11,174 nucleotides of DNA, taken from positions 1 to 11,174 of the forward strand of contig JBBQSF010000105.1 of assembly GCA_038214085.1 (NCBI GenBank). The letters run 5' to 3'. Shown here in pieces: positions 6,650 to 11,174 of this stretch. Source of the DNA: JBBQSF01 sp038214085. Lineage in GTDB: Bacteria; Bacteroidota; Bacteroidia; Bacteroidales; CG2-30-32-10. Numbering within the stretch: the first letter of the stretch is position 1; each line of letters opens with the position of its first letter. Both the position numbers and the translations under genes were made by a program. The notes beneath the pieces are model-generated. The model made no database searches. It had not been told where the DNA came from and was given only the letters and a program-made list of their open reading frames with translations.

Positions 6650-7792
6650 TTAGCTAGATCTCCCCTTCCAGCTAAACCGGCCGAAAAAGCCAACAAATCC
6701 AAAAAATACGATATAAAAAACATACACGATCTGTAGGGGTAAATACAAATACAATAATGATGTTTTTTTGGCAAATCGTGAAATTGAAATAATTATTGGG
6801 AAGTCGGCAATTGCTTTGGTAAGCAGTAATGATAATGCTAAATATAAAAACCTCACATTCCAGATTCCTGCAACACTGGATATCAAAATACTCAGATTAA
6901 AAACATAAACAATTACAGCACTTGAGATGATTGCAAAATCAGAATAGGCTTTGCTTTTTGAAACCCAACGTTTTCGTTGATTATAGAATGAGTTAAACGA
7001 TTTTGCGGCAAAAGTAAAAACCGATGCATCATAAGATTTTAAAAACGATACCCGACCAGGATACTTCTTTTTCATCTTTATCAGCAAGAACATATCATCG
7101 CCCGACATGTAGTTCAGGTTGTTTTTGTAGCCCCCGACTTCAAGAAATTCTTTTTTTCCAAAGGCAAGATTGGCGCCGTTACACATTATAGGAAATCTCA
7201 TATTCACTGAACCTGCACCTGATGCTACAAGACTCATAAATTCGAGACTCTGGAGCTTTTCGAATACTGTGTTTTCGTTCTTAAAAAACACAGGAGCAGA
7301 AATAAATACAGCGTTATTTTCCTGATGATGTTCGGCAATTTCTTTCAGCCAGTTTTTCCCAACCACACAGTCTGCATCAACAGTAACAATAAGATCTCCA
7401 GAAGCATTCATAACAGCTTTAGTAATCGCATTTTTCTTCCCTGATTGATCATCTTTATTCAATGAAATAATACGGATATTTATTTCCGGATAACACTCAG
7501 CACATTTAATTGCTTTTGAAGCAGTATCATCAGTAGAATTATCATTTATCACAATTATTTCGAGCAATTGCTGAGGAAAATTCTGACCAGCAATTGATTC
7601 AATGCACTTTACAATATTTCCTTCTTCGTTTCTGGCAGGTATTACAACTGAAATTTTTGTACAAATAGTATAATCAGCCGGAGATTTTTTTTCTGCATTG
7701 ATCCATCCAACAGAAAGCAACGCAAGCAACATAATGTATGCAACCGCCGCTCCAATGCTAAAAATAAACAGCAGTTCAGTCATTGAATTCAT
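6650..7792 (-). CDS. Membrane-anchored family 2 glycosyltransferase
   Basis: GT-A fold, inverting glycosyltransferase of 380 residues; substrate unknown. Layout: an N-terminal membrane segment at about 5-28; a catalytic domain beginning ISVVIPARNEEGNI (47-60); VINDNSTDDT (81-90) for nucleotide binding; the metal-binding DAD at 139-141; CNGANLAF (204-211); GDD at 231-233 at the acidic catalytic position; and QRKRW (272-276), a Q..RW motif of the processive, membrane-embedded type. Two to three C-terminal membrane segments follow (about 288-315, 318-335, 348-372). The ATG at 7792 (another at 7783) overlaps the upstream membrane-protein gene by 17 bases, so the two are almost certainly co-translated. 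It probably adds a sugar to a lipid or polyprenyl carrier at the cytoplasmic face. The general class is firm; the sugar and acceptor cannot be read from sequence. Confidence 0.93.
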   Translation of the reverse strand: MNSMTELLFIFSIGAAVAYIMLLALLSVGWINAEKKSPADYTICTKISVVIPARNEEGNIVKCIESIAGQNFPQQLLEIIVINDNSTDDTASKAIKCAECYPEINIRIISLNKDDQSGKKNAITKAVMNASGDLIVTVDADCVVGKNWLKEIAEHHQENNAVFISAPVFFKNENTVFEKLQSLEFMSLVASGAGSVNMRFPIMCNGANLAFGKKEFLEVGGYKNNLNYMSGDDMFLLIKMKKKYPGRVSFLKSYDASVFTFAAKSFNSFYNQRKRWVSKSKAYSDFAIISSAVIVYVFNLSILISSVAGIWNVRFLYLALSLLLTKAIADFPIIISISRFAKKTSLLYLYLPLQIVYVFYIVFFGFVGFFGRFSWKGRSS

Positions 7793-8801
7793 TTTTACGG
7801 AAAAACTTTAACCGGAAAACAAATACTGCTCCCACAAGAGCAGGAAGAGCTAGGTTTAGTAGCCACAAAAGAGAAGAAACGGTTACAATGCCAAGTTCAT
7901 AAGAACCCGGAAGTTCGCCCCTGTTTGAAAGATATAGCCCGAAAAAATACAAAGAAACAGATCCCCTGATACCCAGTTCAGTAAGCGTAATTGTAGGGAT
8001 AGCTGACATGGTAATATATACCAGAGACATTATATAAAAAGTATCGATATAAGGGATATTAATGTTGAATAAATTCAGCAGCAGATAAAACTGTGTAATA
8101 AACACGAAATACCTCAAAGTACTTAATAACAAAACTACAGCAAGTTCTTTTTTACTATATCGGCTGTATATAAGACCATATCGTTTAATTTTTTTAAGCC
8201 TTTTTGGCAATTTATTTATCAGTAAGGAAAGGATTCCTATATTAAAATAAAGGAAAATCAATAAAGCTGCTAAAAAGAGAATGAGGAAAGACAATCCGTA
8301 AATTGCGTAATCGCCTATAAAATAGTTAGCTGATTCTGAATGTAAAAAAACCACAAAACTTATGGAACCAAAAACAATTGTAACCAAAAGTTGACAAAAA
8401 CTGCCAAGGATAGTTATCAGCACACCTTTCCAGCGGTCGGCATGTTCGAGAACAAAAACTCTTCCGGCATATTCGCCAACCCTGTTGGGAGTGAAAATAC
8501 TCACAGTTATGCCAGAGAATATAGCATTCAGCGCTTTGAAAAAAGGCACACTTTCAATTTTTTTTATGAGGTATTGCCACTTAACTGTTTCAATACTCCA
8601 GTTTAAAATCATAAGCAAAAAAACAATTACACTTAAAAGGACAAAATTATGGTTGTTAATTTCAAAGTTATAGCGAAGCATCACTTCGTCAAGATTGTCT
8701 CTAATAAATATTCTGCGATATATAAAAATAAAAGTCAGCAATACAATAGCGACTTTAATTAATCTTCCGTAGATTTTAACTATTTTTGTTTTTTTAATCA
8801 T
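7776..8801 (-). CDS. LPG_synthase_TM / flippase-like integral membrane protein
   Basis: A protein of 341 residues with about seven to eight hydrophobic segments (about 15-30, 52-70, 92-104, 127-153, 168-190, 220-245, 252-272, 303-330). It shows the hallmarks of the lysylphosphatidylglycerol-synthase transmembrane family (also called UPF0104/YbhN-like): FTPNRVGEYAGR (103-114), with charged residues in a membrane context, and TELGIRGSVSLYFFG (274-288). It lacks the C-terminal soluble aminoacyl-transfer domain of true MprF, so it is not an intact lysyl-PG synthase. Relatives are annotated as putative lipid flippases or glycolipid partners. It is head-to-head with ruvC (9 bases between starts) and overlaps the downstream glycosyltransferase, which suggests a shared glycolipid task. 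Family placement is good; function is unproven. Confidence 0.85.
   Translation of the reverse strand: MIKKTKIVKIYGRLIKVAIVLLTFIFIYRRIFIRDNLDEVMLRYNFEINNHNFVLLSVIVFLLMILNWSIETVKWQYLIKKIESVPFFKALNAIFSGITVSIFTPNRVGEYAGRVFVLEHADRWKGVLITILGSFCQLLVTIVFGSISFVVFLHSESANYFIGDYAIYGLSFLILFLAALLIFLYFNIGILSLLINKLPKRLKKIKRYGLIYSRYSKKELAVVLLLSTLRYFVFITQFYLLLNLFNINIPYIDTFYIMSLVYITMSAIPTITLTELGIRGSVSLYFFGLYLSNRGELPGSYELGIVTVSSLLWLLNLALPALVGAVFVFRLKFFRKNEFND
8781..8788 (+). promoter_or_regulatory. Candidate ruvC promoter -7 box (TATTTTTG)
   Basis: Exact TAnnTTTG match 22 bases before the ruvC TTG, inside the first codons of the divergent flippase-like gene. A TTTA 23 bases upstream (8754-8757) is a poor -33 candidate. 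The leader would be only about 15 bases. Confidence 0.45.
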
Positions 8802-8810
8802 ATCAGCAAT

Positions 8811-9362
8811 TTGAACCCCGACAAAATAATTTTAGGCATTGATCCCGGCACAAATATAATGGGTTATTGTGTAATTGAAGTCAAACGCAATTTAATAAAT
8901 GTTCTTGCAATTGATGTAATTAAACTTACAGCCCTCGACAATCAGCCATTAAAACTAAAGAAAATTTTTGAATCTACGTTATCAATTATAGATTCGTTTC
9001 ATCCAGACGAGTTGGCGATAGAAGCACCATTTTACGGCAAGAATCCACAATCGATGCTTAAATTAGGTCGGGCTCAAGGAGTTGCGATAGCTGCTGCCTT
9101 ATATCGTACAGTTGCTGTTTTTGAATATTCTCCCCGAAAGATAAAACAATCTGTTACAGGTAATGGTAACGCTTCCAAGGAACAAGTAGCTGCTTTACTT
9201 GAAAAAATGCTTCATCTCAAAGAAATGCCTAAATATCTTGATGCTACCGACGCATTGGCAGTGGCTGTATGTCATAATCATCAGAAAATAAGCAGCGAAG
9301 GTGGCAGCTCATACAGTGGTTGGAAAAGCTTTTTAAAAGAAAACCCAGACCGTTTGATTTAA
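8811..9362 (+). CDS. ruvC: Holliday junction endonuclease RuvC
   Basis: Homodimeric nuclease that cuts four-way junctions symmetrically, working with the RuvAB branch-migration motor in recombinational repair. The 183 residues show the RNase H-like acidic tetrad: D11 in ILGIDPGTNIMGY (7-19), E71 in IEAPFYGKNPQS (70-81), and D144 and D147 in DATDALAVAV. The GRAQG stretch (86-90) is also typical. The start is TTG 8811. No in-frame ATG lies upstream, and the next in-frame ATG (residue 17) would remove D11, so TTG is the best choice. The gene is divergent from the flippase-like gene and convergent with the HIT gene, with a single base between the two stop codons. Confidence 0.96.
   Translation: MNPDKIILGIDPGTNIMGYCVIEVKRNLINVLAIDVIKLTALDNQPLKLKKIFESTLSIIDSFHPDELAIEAPFYGKNPQSMLKLGRAQGVAIAAALYRTVAVFEYSPRKIKQSVTGNGNASKEQVAALLEKMLHLKEMPKYLDATDALAVAVCHNHQKISSEGGSSYSGWKSFLKENPDRLI
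8851..8885 (-). promoter_or_regulatory. Candidate promoter for the flippase-like/glycosyltransferase pair
   Basis: On the minus strand, TTTG (8885-8882) and TATATTTG (8858-8851, exact TAnnTTTG) are separated by 23 bases, a long but tolerated spacing. Transcription would begin near 8845 and give a leader of about 45 bases. The whole element lies within the ruvC coding sequence. Confidence 0.4.
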
Positions 9363-9363
9363 C

Positions 9364-9756
9364 CTAAATTTTTCTACTGATCTCAAATGCAATTTTGCTC
9401 AATTCTTCTTGAGTTAACTGAAGCTTTGGCTTTTTAAAATCGATGTCGTAAATATCATTAATAGGCACCAGATGGATATGGGCATGGGGCACTTCGAGTC
9501 CGATTACAGCAATTCCAACTTTTTTACATGGTATTGTAGCTTGTATAGCTTTTGCGATTTTCTGTGAAAACAAAAAAAGCTTCAAATAGTTTTCTTCTGG
9601 AAGATCAAAAATATTATCCACTTCAAGTTTAGGAACAACAAGTGTATGTCCTTTGCTTAAAGGATTGATATCCAAAAACGCAATACAATTTTCGTCTTCA
9701 GCTACTTTATAAGCAGGAATTTCACCATTAATAATTTTTGTAAAAATACTGGCCAT
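9364..9756 (-). CDS. HIT family (HINT-like) nucleotide hydrolase
   Basis: A 130-residue cytoplasmic protein of the histidine-triad superfamily, which hydrolyses nucleoside phosphoramidates or related nucleotidyl compounds; the physiological substrate is usually unknown. Visible features are the N-terminal IFTKIINGEIPAYKV (4-18), FLDINPLSKGHTLVVPK (27-43), and the active-site triad HAHIHLVP with H91, H93 and H95. The usual phi-H-phi-H-phi-H-phi-phi pattern is intact. Length is normal for a HINT-type protein. The ATG at 9756 lies two bases after the greA stop, so it is translated from the greA message; I recall this greA-HIT pairing as common in the phylum. The stop is one base from the convergent ruvC stop. 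Confidence 0.94.
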   Translation of the reverse strand: MASIFTKIINGEIPAYKVAEDENCIAFLDINPLSKGHTLVVPKLEVDNIFDLPEENYLKLFLFSQKIAKAIQATIPCKKVGIAVIGLEVPHAHIHLVPINDIYDIDFKKPKLQLTQEELSKIAFEISRKI

Positions 9757-9758
9757 TT

Positions 9759-10229
9759 TTATCTGGTTATGTCAACGATTTCAAGACTAATGATTCCGAT
9801 AGGGACTTTAATTTCGATTTTATCTCCAATTTTTTTCCCAAGTAATCCAACTGCAATGGGTGAGTTTACCGATATTTTTCCCGCTTTAAGATCAGCCTCG
9901 CTTTCAGGAACAAGAGTGTAAGTAACTTCTACTTTTGTTTTCAGGTTTTTAATTTTAACTTTGGAAAGAATAAATACTTTGGAATTATCTAGCTTTGATT
10001 CGTCAATTATTTTAGCATTCCGAACCAGCAATTCCATTTTTGAAATTCTAATTTCGAGCATTGCCTGAGCATTTTTAGCTGCATCATACTCTGCATTTTC
10101 AGATAAATCCCCTTTGTCCCGAGCTTCAGCAATTTGCTTAGAAATAGATGGTCTTTCAACTGTTTTAAGCTGATTCAATTCTTCTTTTACCTTTTCAAGA
10201 CCTTCTTGAGTATAATATTTTTTTTCCAT
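9759..10229 (-). CDS. greA: Transcript cleavage factor GreA
   Basis: Binds the RNA polymerase secondary channel and stimulates cleavage of backtracked RNA 3' ends, rescuing stalled elongation complexes. With the start at ATG 10229 the protein is 156 residues. The N-terminal coiled-coil hairpin spans about 5-75, with ARDKGDLSENAEYDAAK (36-52) at its tip; the catalytic acidic pair falls at D41 and E44, exactly the E. coli numbering. The C-terminal FKBP-like domain shows VNSPIAVGLLGKKIGD (121-136). An in-frame TTG three codons upstream (10238) would add Met-Ile-Lys, but the ATG gives the family-standard N terminus and is preferred. Gene order is greA, then the HIT gene, two bases apart. Confidence 0.96.
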   Translation of the reverse strand: MEKKYYTQEGLEKVKEELNQLKTVERPSISKQIAEARDKGDLSENAEYDAAKNAQAMLEIRISKMELLVRNAKIIDESKLDNSKVFILSKVKIKNLKTKVEVTYTLVPESEADLKAGKISVNSPIAVGLLGKKIGDKIEIKVPIGIISLEIVDITR

Positions 10230-10235
10230 TTTTAT

Positions 10236-10243
10236 CAAATTTA
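10236..10243 (-). promoter_or_regulatory. Candidate greA promoter -7 box (TAAATTTG)
   Basis: Exact TAnnTTTG match on the minus strand, ending only six bases before the greA ATG, with a TTTA 20 bases upstream (10267-10264) as a weak -33. If used, the mRNA would be almost leaderless. The upstream gene ends in a strong terminator, so greA needs its own promoter, but AT-richness makes this match uncertain. Confidence 0.3.
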
Positions 10244-10270
10244 AAAAATCAGATTAACTGATATAAATAA

Positions 10271-10297
10271 AAGAATCCCGAAAAATTCGGGACTCTT
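10271..10297 (-). terminator. Intrinsic terminator of the PorV/PorQ-like gene
   Basis: Arms 10271-10282 and 10286-10297 form a 12-bp stem (core TCCCGAA/TTCGGGA) with a three-base loop. The only imperfect position is a G-U wobble when read on the minus strand but an A-C mismatch on the plus strand. This supports minus-strand use. The stem is followed on that strand by TTTATTT. It lies 37 bases after the stop of the PorV/PorQ-like gene. Confidence 0.85.
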
Positions 10298-10333
10298 TCA
10301 AAATGCGAAATTCTTTTAAATAAACTTCTGTGT

Positions 10334-11174
10334 TTACAGGCTGATTCTAACTCCGATGCTATGAACCCCCTGGAAAGGATTTGAAGCACGGTAAGAATAA
10401 TCTAAACCAAATGTAGATCCTTTTTCTTTATTCATAGGAACATCAACAGTAAATCCTGCAGTTGGTCCGGTAAGTGCAGTTGAGCGGTCAGCATCGCTAA
10501 AAATTCCTTTTTCATAGCATAAACCACCTCTAAGTTTAAGATATGATTTAAAACCAAACTCTAAGCCAAGGCTGTACTGGTCTTTTACAAAAGAATTGGA
10601 AGTAAAGTTTCCAGCTGCAGTAAGTACATTATTCTCGCTAATGTTAAAATCATAAGCAGCACCGATGCAAATAAGAGAAGGAAGTTCAAAATCCGCTGAA
10701 CGTTGTTGAACAGTTTGCTGGTTAACATTTCCAGGGATAAAGCCTCTGAACGAAAGACCGTCTCCAGAAAATTTCATACGTGGTCCAACATTTTTCATTA
10801 CAATACCGAATTTAATATTCTCTGCATCACCTGTAACATACTGAATACCTGCGTCAATAGCAACACCCTGAGCAGTAGCATCAGATACAGATTCAGAGAT
10901 AATTTTCAGTGTTATCCCACCGTAAATGCTGTTTGAGAAGGATTTTGCATATCCAATAGCAATGTTCATCAATGTTGGCGCAAATTTGCCAATACCACCT
11001 TCGGGTAAGTCAACAGTTGTAATATCAATATCACCAAACGACATAGAAGTAACAGCAAGTGAAAGAACAGCTGTTTCGCTAACGCGTGTTGACAATCCAA
11101 ATGCATTGACATTAACACCAGATCCCTGCAACCAGTTTGTTCTTGCAAAAATTATTTCTGTTTTCGAAGTAAAT
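10334..11174 (-). CDS. PorV/PorQ family outer-membrane protein, 5' end cut by window
   Basis: A C-terminal fragment of 279 residues; the frame is open to the right edge (first visible residues FTSKTEIIFARTNWLQG), so the start and signal peptide lie outside. It shows alternating beta-strand character with many Gly/Phe/Tyr residues, the T-E-I-x-F-A-x-T-x-W segment, IAIGYAKSFSNSIYGGITLK, VAIDAGIQYV, FGIVMKNVGP, and a C-terminal strand ending GVRISL, as expected for an outer-membrane barrel. The pattern matches PorV/PorQ (DUF3308-like) proteins. The named PorV is a type IX secretion component, but many paralogues exist in Bacteroidota and this fragment cannot be assigned to a specific one. About 50-80 N-terminal residues are probably missing. 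A strong terminator follows the stop. Confidence 0.82.
   Translation of the reverse strand, partial: FTSKTEIIFARTNWLQGSGVNVNAFGLSTRVSETAVLSLAVTSMSFGDIDITTVDLPEGGIGKFAPTLMNIAIGYAKSFSNSIYGGITLKIISESVSDATAQGVAIDAGIQYVTGDAENIKFGIVMKNVGPRMKFSGDGLSFRGFIPGNVNQQTVQQRSADFELPSLICIGAAYDFNISENNVLTAAGNFTSNSFVKDQYSLGLEFGFKSYLKLRGGLCYEKGIFSDADRSTALTGPTAGFTVDVPMNKEKGSTFGLDYSYRASNPFQGVHSIGVRISL

Noticed and set aside
6649..6676. Inverted repeat TTTAGCT/AGCTAAA at the end of the glycosyltransferase gene
   Set aside because: Only 7 bp with a 14-base loop and no T-run on either strand, so it does not qualify as a terminator and is likely chance.
7776..8801. Annotation as MprF (lysylphosphatidylglycerol synthase)
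   Set aside because: Only the transmembrane domain is present; the soluble aminoacyl-transfer domain is missing and the next gene is a GT2, so no antibiotic-resistance role is supported.
10230..10238. Upstream TTG start for greA
   Set aside because: It would only add Met-Ile-Lys. ATG at 10229 gives the standard N terminus and places the acidic pair at D41/E44.
10334..11131. PorV/PorQ-like protein starting at TTG 11131
   Set aside because: The frame stays open to the window edge and the upstream residues (KTEIIFARTNW) match the family, so this is an internal leucine codon and the gene is truncated by the window.
1..11174. CRISPR array, prophage, insertion sequence, toxin-antitoxin, defence island, tRNA or rRNA
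   Set aside because: No repeat-spacer pattern, transposase, integrase or RNA-gene signature was seen. Nearly all sequence is taken up by recognisable housekeeping genes.

Overview
The window looks like an ordinary chromosomal housekeeping region of an AT-rich member of the Bacteroidota (Bacteroidetes), probably Bacteroidales-like. Three things point there. The gene string ftsX, DUF3098, uppP, truB, queA is, from memory, characteristic of that phylum. A PorV/PorQ-type outer-membrane protein lies at the right edge. Candidate promoters match the Bacteroidota -7 element TAnnTTTG, and clear Shine-Dalgarno sequences are absent. I read the protein identities from motifs; no database search was made.

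Layout. Positions 1-1994 (minus) hold leuS, which runs off the left edge and lacks its C-terminal third, including KMSKS. Between 1995 and 2115 is a divergent control region with a hairpin abutting the leuS start, a 16-bp perfect palindrome and a candidate ftsX promoter. From 2116 to 4751 (plus) a tight run encodes FtsX (divisome/ABC complex), a small two-span DUF3098 membrane protein, UppP (undecaprenyl-pyrophosphate phosphatase) and TruB (tRNA pseudouridine-55 synthase). A 153-bp gap holds a weak terminator-like hairpin and a good promoter. It is followed by queA and ispD (4905-6637, plus), which overlap by one base.

From 6650 to 8801 (minus) two overlapping genes encode a multi-span LPG_synthase_TM/flippase-like membrane protein and a membrane-bound family-2 glycosyltransferase; this pair is the least characterised part of the window. 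Head-to-head with it is ruvC (8811-9362, plus, TTG start), and each gene's candidate promoter lies inside the other's coding sequence. Then greA and a HIT-domain protein (minus) form a two-gene unit. A strong intrinsic terminator at 10271-10297 marks the end of a PorV/PorQ-like gene (minus) that is cut at the right edge.

How the genes fit together. The plus-strand cluster combines division and cell-wall lipid-carrier recycling (FtsX, UppP), isoprenoid supply for that carrier (IspD) and tRNA modification (TruB, QueA). The minus-strand glycosyltransferase/flippase pair probably makes or moves a glycolipid. RuvC, GreA and HIT are general DNA, RNA and nucleotide housekeeping functions. I see no CRISPR array, phage, insertion sequence, toxin-antitoxin pair, defence system or RNA gene, and no convincing new multi-gene system. 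The most unusual signal is a GC-rich palindromic insert translated in frame near the N terminus of LeuS. No stretch over 300 bases lacks a gene.
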